Translations under genes and position numbers: made by a program | Shown: one piece after another, positions 6,636 to 14,079 of the stretch | Layout of the letters: the number at the start of each line of letters is the position of its first letter | Numbering within the stretch: position 1 is the first letter of the stretch | Assembly: GCA_035538795.1 (NCBI GenBank) | Contig: DATLJS010000020.1 | Coordinates: 62,001 to 126,000 of the forward strand | Reading direction: 5' to 3' | DNA length: 64,000 nucleotides | From: JAJZGK01 sp035538795 | GTDB taxonomy: Bacteria > Pseudomonadota > Alphaproteobacteria > Rhodospirillales > Magnetospirillaceae | The notes under the pieces: model-generated | Told to the model about the DNA's origin: nothing | Database searches by the model: none | The model's input: the letters and a program-made list of their open reading frames with translations, nothing else

Positions 6636-8261
6636 TCAGGCTTCCGGCGCCAGCCTGAAACGCTTTGGCACCAGGATGGTGTTCTGCGCCGCCGCCACCG
6701 GATCGACATAGGGGAAGTCGAGGGTATAGTGCAGCCCCCGACTTTCCCGGCGGATCAAGGCCGAGCGCACGATCAACTTGGCCACCAGGGCCAGATTTCG
6801 CAATTCCAGCAAATCGTTGGTGACATGGAACGAGCCGTAATATTCCTCGATTTCCGACAACAGAAGCTCAATGCGATGCTGGGCCCGCTCCAACCGCTTG
6901 GTGGTGCGCACGATGCCGACGTAGTCCCACATGAAGCGGCGCAGCTCGTCCCAGTTATGGGACACCACCACCTCTTCGTCGGAATTGGTCACCCAGCTTT
7001 CGTCCCAGACCGGCAGATTGTGGGGAACATCGAGGTCGGGCAGGCGATTTAGAATATCGCTGGCGGCGGCGGCGCCGTAGACCAGACATTCCAGCAGCGA
7101 GTTCGACGCCATACGGTTGGCCCCGTGCAGGCCGGTGAAAGCCACCTCGCCCACGGCGTACAGGCCGGGCACGTCGGTGCGCCCCAGCTTGTCGGTCATC
7201 ACGCCGCCGCAGGTATAGTGGGCGGCGGGCACCACCGGCATGGGCTGCTTGGTGATGTCGATGCCCAGCTCCAGGCATTTGGCGTGGATGGTGGGGAAAT
7301 GCTCCTTGATGAAATCTTCGGGCTGATGGCTGATGTCCAGCAGCACGTAGTCGATGCCCAAGCGTTTCATCTCGTGGTCGATGGCCCGGGCCACGATGTC
7401 GCGGGGCGCCAGTTCAGCCCGCTCGTCGAAACGGGGCATGAAGCGTTCGCCGTTGGGCAGCAACAGTTTTCCGCCCTCGCCGCGCACCGCTTCCGAGATC
7501 AGGAAGCTCTTGGCCTGGGGATGGTAGAGGCAGGTCGGATGGAACTGCATGAACTCCAGGTTCGCCACCCGGCAGCCGGCGCGCCAAGCCATGGCGATAC
7601 CGTCGCCGGTGCAACTGTCGGGATTCGACGAATAGAGATAGACCTTGCTGGCGCCGCCGGTGGCCAGCACCACCGCCTTGGCGGGGAACAGATCGACCCG
7701 GCCGGTGGCGCGGTTCAGGGCATAGGCGCCCAGGCAGCGGCCCTGACGGCCCTGCCCCAGCTTTTCGCGGATGATGTCCACCGCCAGATGATGCTCGAAG
7801 ACGGTGATGTTGGGATTTTCCCGGACCCGTTCTTCCAGGGTGGTCTCGACGGCTCGGCCGGTGGCGTCGGCGGCGTGGATAATGCGGCGGCGGCTGTGGC
7901 CGCCCTCGCGGGTCAGGTGATAGATCTGCTTGCCGTCGGGCGTTTCCGCCTGCGTGAACTCGACTCCGTAGCCGATCAGGCGGCGGATGGATTCTTCGGC
8001 GTTCTCCACCACGAAACGAACGGCGGAGGGATCGCACAGACCGGCGCCGGCCACCAGGGTGTCGGCGATGTGCAGTTCGGTGGAATCCGTGGCGTCCAGC
8101 ACGGCGGCGATGCCGCCCTGGGCGTAAAGCGTGCTGCCCTCGGACAGGTCGGCCTTTGACAGAACCGCCACCTTGGCCTTTTCAGCCAGCAGCAGGGCCG
8201 TGGTCAGACCGGCAGCGCCGCTGCCCAGCACCACGACGTCGAATGCGGGAATGTTGGTCAT
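6636..8261 (-). CDS. nadB: L-aspartate oxidase NadB
   Basis: 541-residue flavoprotein that oxidises L-aspartate to iminoaspartate, the first step of de novo NAD synthesis. The N terminus has the FAD motif VLGSGAAGLTTALLLAE, followed by SEGSTLYAQGGIAAVLD and the active-site region TREGGHSRRRIIHAADATG. Later come LEFMQFHPTCLY and HYTCGGVMTDKLGRTDVPGLYAVGEVAFTGLHGANRMASNSLLECLVYG, as in NadB and not succinate dehydrogenase. Length matches the family. Its ATG directly follows the nadC stop (TAAATG), so it is the last gene of the nad operon. Fumarate or oxygen could be the electron acceptor. Confidence 0.97.
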   Translation of the reverse strand: MTNIPAFDVVVLGSGAAGLTTALLLAEKAKVAVLSKADLSEGSTLYAQGGIAAVLDATDSTELHIADTLVAGAGLCDPSAVRFVVENAEESIRRLIGYGVEFTQAETPDGKQIYHLTREGGHSRRRIIHAADATGRAVETTLEERVRENPNITVFEHHLAVDIIREKLGQGRQGRCLGAYALNRATGRVDLFPAKAVVLATGGASKVYLYSSNPDSCTGDGIAMAWRAGCRVANLEFMQFHPTCLYHPQAKSFLISEAVRGEGGKLLLPNGERFMPRFDERAELAPRDIVARAIDHEMKRLGIDYVLLDISHQPEDFIKEHFPTIHAKCLELGIDITKQPMPVVPAAHYTCGGVMTDKLGRTDVPGLYAVGEVAFTGLHGANRMASNSLLECLVYGAAAASDILNRLPDLDVPHNLPVWDESWVTNSDEEVVVSHNWDELRRFMWDYVGIVRTTKRLERAQHRIELLLSEIEEYYGSFHVTNDLLELRNLALVAKLIVRSALIRRESRGLHYTLDFPYVDPVAAAQNTILVPKRFRLAPEA

Positions 8262-9125
8262 TTATTCAGCCGCCCAATCCATGCCGATGTCGATCGCCCG
8301 AGCCGATTGGGTCAGGCGTCCCACCGAAATATAATCCACGCCGGTTTCGGCGATGGCGCGAATGGTTTCCAAGGTGACGCCGCCGGAGGCCTCGGTCTTG
8401 CAGCGCCCGGCAACGATGGTCACCGCCTCGGTCAGAACCGGCGGCGGCATGTTGTCCAGCAAGATGATGTCGGCCTTGGCCGCCACCGCTTCCCGGACCT
8501 GATCGAGCGTGTCGCATTCCACTTCGACCTTGCCGGACTGCCCGGCCTGGGCCCGGCGCACAGCTTCGGCCACCGACCCGCAGACGGCGATATGGTTATC
8601 CTTGATCAGCACGCCATCGTACAGCCCCATACGGTGGTTCTGGGCACCGCCCATGCGGGTGGCGTATTTGGCGGCCAGGCGCAGGCCGGGAATGGTCTTG
8701 CGGGTATCCAGCAAAACCGCCCCGGTGCCCGCAATGCGGTCGACATAGGTCCGCGTCAGAGTGGCGATGCCGGACAGATGCTGCAACAGGTTGAGCGCCG
8801 TGCGTTCCGCCGTCAGCAGACCGCGGGCCGGCCCCTCCATCTCGGCCAACACGGTGCCGGGACCGACGCGGTCGCCGTCCTTGACCCTGGCTTCGAAACG
8901 GGCTTCGGGAATGACCTTGTGGAAGACGACGCGGGCGAAATCCATGCCCGCCACCACCATATCCTCGCGGGCGGCCATGACGCCTTTGAAACGCAACGTT
9001 TCAGGGATCACCGACGAAGAGGTGACGTCGCCGGGACCGACATCCTCGGCCAGGGCGTCGTCGATCAGGCGGGCGATGGCGGCGTCGAGACTGGGAACCG
9101 GGTTAGAGAGCGGGTTTGCTGACAT
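8262..9125 (-). CDS. nadC: Nicotinate-nucleotide pyrophosphorylase (quinolinate phosphoribosyltransferase)
   Basis: 287 residues; joins quinolinate to PRPP and decarboxylates it to nicotinate mononucleotide. Family segments are clear: LAEDVGPGDVTSSSVIP, ERTALNLLQHLSGIATLT, DTRKTIPGLRLAAKYATRMGGAQNHRMGLYDGVLIKDNHI, EVECDTLDQ, DIILLDNMPP and SGGVTLETIRAIAETGVDYISVGRLTQS. The catalytic and binding basic residues (R in LDTRKT, HR in QNHRMGL, K in IKDNH) are all present. The start overlaps the nadA end by 23 bases and the stop touches the nadB start, so all three are one translationally linked unit. Confidence 0.97.
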   Translation of the reverse strand: MSANPLSNPVPSLDAAIARLIDDALAEDVGPGDVTSSSVIPETLRFKGVMAAREDMVVAGMDFARVVFHKVIPEARFEARVKDGDRVGPGTVLAEMEGPARGLLTAERTALNLLQHLSGIATLTRTYVDRIAGTGAVLLDTRKTIPGLRLAAKYATRMGGAQNHRMGLYDGVLIKDNHIAVCGSVAEAVRRAQAGQSGKVEVECDTLDQVREAVAAKADIILLDNMPPPVLTEAVTIVAGRCKTEASGGVTLETIRAIAETGVDYISVGRLTQSARAIDIGMDWAAE

Positions 9126-10116
9126 TCACGTTCACCGACAGATCAAGCATGCGCTGAAGCGGCTTCAAGGCTTCCTGGCGCAGGGTTTCGGGCAGTTCGA
9201 TGCGGGGCGCGTTGTTCTTCAGCGCCAGATAGATTTTTTCCAGGGTGTTCTTGGCCATGAACGGACAGCGGGCGCAGTCGCAGCCGCCATCGGCTCCCAC
9301 CGCCGGAATGAAGGTTTTGTGCGGAGCCGCCTTCTCCATCTGATGGATGATGTGCGGCTCGGTGGCGATGATGAATTCCTGACGGTCCGAGGCCAGCACG
9401 AAATCCAGAATGGCCCGGGTCGAGCCCACATGGTCGGCATGGGTCAGGATGCCTTCGGGACATTCGGGATGGGCGGCGACCAAGGCCTTGGGATGACGGG
9501 TCTTCAGCTTGATCAACTCGCGTTCGGAGAACTGCTCGTGAATGATGCAGCTGCCCGGCCACAGGGTCATGTCGCGGCCGCTTTTGCGGGCCAGATAGCC
9601 GCCCAGATGACGGTCGGGCGCGAACAGGATCGGCTTGTCCTTGGGCATCTGGGCCAAAATCGCCTCGGCGTTGGACGAGGTGACGATGACGTCCGACAAG
9701 GCTTTGACCTCGGCGGAACAGTTGATGTAGGTCAGGGCGATGTGGTCGGGATGCTTTTCACGGAAGGCGCGGAAGGCGTCCGGCTGGCAGGAATCCTCAA
9801 GGGAACAGCCGGCCTCGGCGTCGGGGATGAGGACGGTTTTCTGGGGGCTGACGATCTTCGCCACCTCGCCCATGAAGCGCACGCCGCAGAAAACGATCAC
9901 CTCGGCGTCGGTGGCCGCCGCCTTGCGCGACAAATCTAGGGAATCGCCGACGAAATCGGCCAGATCCTGGATTTCTCCGTCCTGATAATAATGGGCCAGG
10001 ATGACGGCTTTCTTCTCACGGCGCAGCCGCTCGATTTCAGCGTGCAGATCGAGGGTGGGATCGATCGCCTGTTCGGTCAGGGCGTCGTTTCCAGGCAGAA
10101 CCACAGTATCGACCAT
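9103..10116 (-). CDS. nadA: Quinolinate synthase NadA
   Basis: 337-residue [4Fe-4S] enzyme condensing iminoaspartate with dihydroxyacetone phosphate to quinolinate. The frame shows AVILAHYYQDGEIQDLADFVGDSLDLS near the N terminus and the three cluster cysteine regions: VIVFCGVRFMGE, AAHPECPEGI and GGCDCARCPFMAKNTLEK. The ATG at 10116 has an AGGAG site (AGAAGGAGCTGTTTTAC); the longer in-frame extension to 10272 has no such site. First gene of nadA-nadC-nadB. The 233 bases upstream separate it from a divergent secreted-protein gene and should carry both promoters. Confidence 0.96.
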   Translation of the reverse strand: MVDTVVLPGNDALTEQAIDPTLDLHAEIERLRREKKAVILAHYYQDGEIQDLADFVGDSLDLSRKAAATDAEVIVFCGVRFMGEVAKIVSPQKTVLIPDAEAGCSLEDSCQPDAFRAFREKHPDHIALTYINCSAEVKALSDVIVTSSNAEAILAQMPKDKPILFAPDRHLGGYLARKSGRDMTLWPGSCIIHEQFSERELIKLKTRHPKALVAAHPECPEGILTHADHVGSTRAILDFVLASDRQEFIIATEPHIIHQMEKAAPHKTFIPAVGADGGCDCARCPFMAKNTLEKIYLALKNNAPRIELPETLRQEALKPLQRMLDLSVNVNVSKPAL

Positions 10117-10349
10117 GTAAAACAGCTCCTTCTGGCGGCGCCGACCGGCCCCCTCACCGGCATTTGCGGCGCCCCAATGTTTCGCGCAAAGAGTTTTCGC
10201 GGAAAGCATGGTCCGATGCAAGGAGCCCGGCAGATTTTTTTGGGAATTTTTCCTGACTTTGCGGGAAAACATCCGCTGTAATCTTGCTCCCGGGCCGCCG
10301 CCGCATCATCATGCCCGTCGCGGGCGGAAAGTTTTCGGGGGGAGCGTGC

Positions 10350-11387
10350 ATGCGGTTGCCAAGGCTTGCGGGGCTGTTCGCCCTGGGACTGGAGCTGGCG
10401 CTGCTGGGATGGGGCGGATGCGCCCGGGCCGACAATCCGTTCGGCATCATGCTGGCGCCCCTGCCCGGCGAAAGCCCTGACATGACCTTGGCCCGCGCCC
10501 GCGGCTTGGGCATCGCCTGGATCAGGCCGCCCGACATCTATCTCAACCGCTGGAACGCCGCCGCCCCTTGCCCGTTATGCGCGGTTTACCGCAATTCGGG
10601 CCTGCGCATCGCCTTGGTGATCAAAGCCCAGGGCCAGGACTGGCCCAGCCGCAAGCCGTCGGCTCCGCCTGCGGACATGACCGCTTACCAGACGGCCGTG
10701 GGCACGGTGCTCGACGCCTGGAAGCCGGTCCTGCTGGTGGTCGAGGCGGGAGAGAACGAGGCCGCCACCCTGCAAAATCCCGGCGCCGGCTATGGCGATT
10801 ATCTGCGCGAACTGAACGCCGCCTGCGCCGCCGCCCACGCCCGCAAGATGTTCTGCACCAACGGCGGCCTGTCCAGCCGGTCGGTCGCCGCCGCCTATTG
10901 GCTGTCGCTGCTGGGCAAAGGCCAGACAGATCAGGCCTGCGACTTCGCCCGCCGCGCTTTCTACAGCGAAAAAGACCCCTTTGCCGGGCAATCGCTTTGC
11001 GTCTATCAAAGCCCGAAGGATGTGCCCGACGCCGTCAAGGGACCGATCCTGGCCGACGCCGACCGCTTGATGGCGCTCTATCGCTCGGCGCCGCTGGACG
11101 TCGTGAACTTCCACTGGTTCATCCACGACGCCCGCGCATTGTCGCAGATGGTCGAGTACGTCACCTCGGCCACCGGCAAGCCCGTGGTCAGCAGCGAAAT
11201 GGGGCAATGGAGCTGGGACGCCGCCCAGGCCCATGTCCGCCCCTTGCTGCGCGCCGCCTTCGCCGCCCAGATGCAGATGGTCATCTGGTACAGCGTCGAG
11301 TCCGACAACACCGCCGCGCTTTTCGGCGGCGACGGCCTGCTGCGTCCCACCGGCTGGGAGTTTCAGCGCCAGTTGCGCGGCAAGTGA
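10350..11387 (+). CDS. Secreted glycoside-hydrolase-like protein
   Basis: 345 residues with a signal peptide (MRLPRLAGLFALGLELALLG..., likely cut after CARA), so probably periplasmic or exported. The mature part has the look of a (beta/alpha)8 barrel of the glycosidase superfamily: repeated strand-helix units, an acidic strand end VVEAGENE near residue 128 and a second carboxylate strand VVSSEMGQWSW near residue 277, the usual acid/base and nucleophile spacing for clan A enzymes. I cannot assign a CAZy family or substrate. A GGGGGAG site precedes the ATG. It stands alone between nadA (divergent) and a PilZ gene (convergent). Confidence 0.55.
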   Translation: MRLPRLAGLFALGLELALLGWGGCARADNPFGIMLAPLPGESPDMTLARARGLGIAWIRPPDIYLNRWNAAAPCPLCAVYRNSGLRIALVIKAQGQDWPSRKPSAPPADMTAYQTAVGTVLDAWKPVLLVVEAGENEAATLQNPGAGYGDYLRELNAACAAAHARKMFCTNGGLSSRSVAAAYWLSLLGKGQTDQACDFARRAFYSEKDPFAGQSLCVYQSPKDVPDAVKGPILADADRLMALYRSAPLDVVNFHWFIHDARALSQMVEYVTSATGKPVVSSEMGQWSWDAAQAHVRPLLRAAFAAQMQMVIWYSVESDNTAALFGGDGLLRPTGWEFQRQLRGK

Positions 11388-11424
11388 CGGCGCAGGAAAC
11401 CCGCCGCCACTCGGGCCGGGCAAA

Positions 11425-11820
11425 TCAGGCCAGCAGAAACGGCTTGACCCCAAGCCGCTGGGACACGGCGGCGACGATCATCTTCGCCAGACTGTAACTG
11501 ACCCGCTCGAAGCGGATGGCCACGGAATGTTCGTCGCCATCAATCCGAATCACCTGGCCGCTGGCGCGGATGCTGCGGTTGACGTCCAGCCTTTGTCCGA
11601 CCCGCGGGATGATGGTGAAACCGACCTTGTCTCCCTGCAGGGGAAAGCCGTTGCCGATGCGGATGCCCGACAAAGAAATGTCCAGAACCTCGACCAGCCG
11701 GCCATTGATGTTGACCACCAGTTCAACCTCGCTGGCGCGGGTGAAATGGCGGCGGTCGCCGTCGGGCGATTTGGCCTGATGACGTTTGTGGACGCATTTG
11801 AGCTTGGCCGTATCCGGCAC
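11425..11820 (-). CDS. PilZ-domain protein (c-di-GMP binding)
   Basis: 131-residue single PilZ domain. Both ligand motifs are intact: RxxxR (DRRHFTRASE, about residue 22-30) and DxSxxG (EVLDISLSGIRIG, about residue 46-53), so cyclic di-GMP binding is likely. The GTG at 11820 is preceded by a good site (ACGAGGGATAAC); longer in-frame starts run over the neighbouring small gene. It lies just downstream of a 55-codon gene on the same strand and may be co-transcribed. The target process (motility, adhesion, envelope) cannot be told from the sequence. Confidence 0.85.
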   Translation of the reverse strand: MPDTAKLKCVHKRHQAKSPDGDRRHFTRASEVELVVNINGRLVEVLDISLSGIRIGNGFPLQGDKVGFTIIPRVGQRLDVNRSIRASGQVIRIDGDEHSVAIRFERVSYSLAKMIVAAVSQRLGVKPFLLA

Positions 11821-11888
11821 GATGTTATCCCTCGTTCCTGCTCTCCGCGCCGGTTTCGGCGCGGGACGTTCTTGCCGCTTTCCGCCGT

Positions 11889-12056
11889 TCAGGCGACTTG
11901 CCCTCCGTTGGAGCGAAGCTCCCTCACCAGGCGGGCGGCATCGAGATAACGGTCGCAGGAAAAAATCTGATGGCGTCGGCCATCGCTTCCAACCCGGAAT
12001 ACCGACCACGGACCGGTCGAGGCATTGTCGCGCCAGCAGACATAGGTGTCGGTCAT
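11889..12056 (-). CDS. Small hypothetical protein, 55 aa
   Basis: Short ORF MTDTYVCWRDNASTG... with an excellent ribosome site (AAGGAGG, 7 bases before the ATG) and a composition of a folded small protein: two strands (WSVFRVG, RRHQIFSC) followed by a helix (LDAARLVRELRSN). I do not recognise the family. It lies 68 bases before the PilZ gene on the same strand, so the two may be one transcript. The strong ribosome site is the main reason to call it real. Confidence 0.65.
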   Translation of the reverse strand: MTDTYVCWRDNASTGPWSVFRVGSDGRRHQIFSCDRYLDAARLVRELRSNGGQVA

Positions 12057-12459
12057 AGCAGCCTCCTTGGTGAGACACGAAGGTTCAATACCAAATGTGG
12101 TGCAACCGACATGCCAGGCCCACAAAGGACAGACGCAATCGAGCGTTCCAAGCTTTCTTATGAATTTTCAACGTCTTTGCCGGGAACTTCCAAGCAGTTG
12201 CGTCAAATGCACGACAAAAGCCGCTGAAAGATGTCTCTTTCAGGCAAACTGCTTTGCAAAATGCGAAAAACCGGTTGAATGTCGCAATAAGCCCGACCAT
12301 CGGAAAGGGGCTGGCCTTCCCGCCTATCCCGCCATCCCATTCGCCTTAGCCTGATCGCCGAAACCGCATGGCAGCAATGACGGGGGCGCATCTCTGAAAG
12401 CTTGCTTTTGCCGGAATGAAATCCTTATTTTGTGCAGCGCAACATGACGAGTGGATGAC
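12057..12459. other. Gene-poor, AT-richer intergenic stretch
   Basis: About 400 bases with visibly lower GC than the flanks and no ORF with convincing codon use. It must hold the promoter of the 55-aa gene. An 8-base perfect hairpin CTGAAAGA-TGTC-TCTTTCAG sits at 12224-12243. I see no tRNA cloverleaf or recognisable riboswitch. Confidence 0.5.
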
Positions 12460-12597
12460 ATGCTTAACGAATGGATTCGCAACCTGCCTCTGTGCGACCT
12501 GCAAGAGATCGCCAGCAAGGCCCGCCCCGGCACCCTGCGCGCCCTGGCCCAGACCGAACTGAACCGCCGCCAGTTCATCATCGCTTCGGCGGCCTAA
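12460..12597 (+). CDS. Small ORF, 45 aa, unknown
   Basis: MLNEWIRNLPLCDLQEIASK... ends in a double stop TAATAA. The sequence is amphipathic and helical with a clear third-position GC preference, unlike the intergenic bases before it, which argues for real coding. The ribosome site (GAGTGG) is weak. No family recognised. It is followed by a hairpin that works as a terminator on the opposite strand. Could be a short regulator or a remnant. Confidence 0.42.
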   Translation: MLNEWIRNLPLCDLQEIASKARPGTLRALAQTELNRRQFIIASAA

Positions 12598-12634
12598 TAA
12601 AAAGCGGCGCCTCCCGCAGGGGAAACGCCGCTGA
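12596..12634 (-). terminator. Terminator after copZ
   Basis: On the minus strand AGCGGCG (12632-12626), a loop with a short inner pairing, CGCCGCT (12609-12603), then TTTTATTAGG. It ends the copA-deacetylase-copZ transcript. Confidence 0.65.
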
Positions 12635-12640
12635 ACGATA

Positions 12641-12677
12641 TCGCGCTTTCGCGCGAACAGCATTGCGCTTTCGCGCC
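12641..12677. repeat. Two direct copies of a GCGC-TTTC-GCGC hairpin unit
   Basis: TCGCGCTTTCGCGC (12641-12654) and TTGCGCTTTCGCGC (12664-12677) differ at one base. Each can form a small hairpin. They lie between copZ and its terminator and may be a short REP-like element or an mRNA 3' stabiliser. Confidence 0.5.
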
Positions 12678-12692
12678 GCCCGGCCTGACGGA

Positions 12693-12893
12693 TCAGGCCG
12701 CGCCCTGGAAGTCGAAGCCCGCGCCGTCCACAGCCTTCGCCACGGACGTTTCGTCGGCCCCTTCCACCGTCACCTGGCCTTTGGCCAGATCGACCGATAC
12801 CGAAGCCTCCGGCGCCGCCGACTTGATGGCCTGCTCGACCGAACGGGCGCAGCCGCCGCAGGTCATTCCTGAAACTTTGTACGTCTTCGCCAT
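12693..12893 (-). CDS. copZ: Copper chaperone CopZ-like HMA protein
   Basis: 66-residue heavy-metal-associated domain with the metal motif GMTCGGC near residue 10 and the usual beta-alpha-beta-beta-alpha-beta pattern (SVEQAIKSAAPEASVSVDLAKGQVTVEG). Such chaperones carry Cu(I) to CopA. The ATG at 12893 is 19 bases after the stop of the upstream deacetylase gene and has a GGGAG site. Copper specificity is inferred from the family and from copA two genes upstream. Confidence 0.88.
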   Translation of the reverse strand: MAKTYKVSGMTCGGCARSVEQAIKSAAPEASVSVDLAKGQVTVEGADETSVAKAVDGAGFDFQGAA

Positions 12894-12912
12894 ATCCTGT
12901 ACTCCCGAACAA

Positions 12913-14037
12913 TCATTCGCCACGAGATTTAGCATGTCCCGCGGGGGATGAGGTGGCGACGGATTTCTCCGCCATGCGCGCCTGGACCACGGCGGTGACC
13001 GGGACCAGAACGAAACCTTTCTTTTCCAAAGTGGGCAGCCACGCGGCCAAGGCCTGAATGGTGGCGTCGCGGGGATGGCCGATGGCGATGGCGTTGCCCT
13101 TCTTGCGGGCGACCTCCTCGGTCCTCGTCAGTTGCAGGTCTACCGAGATCAGATCGCCGGCATTGTCCAGGAACACGTTGCGCCCGGCGGTCGGCACGCC
13201 GTAGCGATGCGCCAGATCGAGCCCGACGCTACGTTCCGTCGTCAGGCTGTCGATGAACAGCAGACCGCGGCGGCGCAGTTCCTCCATCACCTGGGTCATG
13301 CCCGGCTCATAAGCGGTGAACTTGCTGCCCATATGGTTGTTGATGCCGACATAGCCGCTGAAACGGTCGAGATCGTCGACGAAACGCTTGTGAATTTCCT
13401 CGGGGCTCAACGAGGTCAGCAGCGCCCCCGGACCGGGGTCGACGCTTTCGGCCATGGGTTCCATGGGCAGATGCATCATCAATTCGTCGCCCTGCCGGCG
13501 GGCTTCGTCCGACAGACGGCTCAAATCGTCGGCATAGGACATCAGCGACACGGTCAGCGGTCCCGGCAATTGCAGGATCTTTTCCGAACGCTTCTTGTCC
13601 ACACCCATATCGTCGATGATCACGGCGATCATCGGTTTACCGCCGGTGGCCGGACTTGGCAAAGCGTAGCGTTTCCAGGGCGGCGTCCCCTTCGGCGGCG
13701 GCGGCATGTCCTTCGGCAGGCTGGCGACCTGGACCGGCGGCGGCTCGGCGGAGGCCGTGGCGGCGGCGGAAGGCGCCGGAGGCATGATGGCCTGCGGGTC
13801 TTCCAGCACCGTCTGGTGGCTGGTTTCCGTCGCCGGCGGATCGGGAGGCATATCGACGGCGGGATGGGGAGCCTGCGCCACCTGTTCGGTGGTGGGCATG
13901 TGGGCGGTGGCGATGGCCTGCGGCGGCTTGCGGTGCGGACCGACCACCAAACCGATGACGATCCCCAGCCCCAGCACGCCGACGCCCAACAACAGCAGAC
14001 GCATGCCGGGACTCACTCCTACCAACAGCCGTTTCAC
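12913..14037 (-). CDS. Divergent polysaccharide deacetylase (YibQ family)
   Basis: 374 residues: a short cytoplasmic start, one membrane helix (about 12-32), a long proline- and alanine-rich periplasmic linker (about 40-130), then the deacetylase-like domain beginning IAVIIDDMGVDKKRSEKIL. Further family segments are EARRQGDELMMHLPMEP, GYVGINNHMGSKFT, FIDSLTTERSVG and AIAIGHPRDATI. The NodB-fold catalytic set is only partly kept, so enzymatic activity is uncertain. In many proteobacteria this gene follows envelope or ctpA/envC-type genes; here it sits between copA and copZ, which is unexpected. Confidence 0.85.
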   Translation of the reverse strand: MKRLLVGVSPGMRLLLLGVGVLGLGIVIGLVVGPHRKPPQAIATAHMPTTEQVAQAPHPAVDMPPDPPATETSHQTVLEDPQAIMPPAPSAAATASAEPPPVQVASLPKDMPPPPKGTPPWKRYALPSPATGGKPMIAVIIDDMGVDKKRSEKILQLPGPLTVSLMSYADDLSRLSDEARRQGDELMMHLPMEPMAESVDPGPGALLTSLSPEEIHKRFVDDLDRFSGYVGINNHMGSKFTAYEPGMTQVMEELRRRGLLFIDSLTTERSVGLDLAHRYGVPTAGRNVFLDNAGDLISVDLQLTRTEEVARKKGNAIAIGHPRDATIQALAAWLPTLEKKGFVLVPVTAVVQARMAEKSVATSSPAGHAKSRGE

Positions 14038-14079
14038 GTCCGTCTCCTTAAGGCCGCGATGAAAAACCGGGGCACTGTA

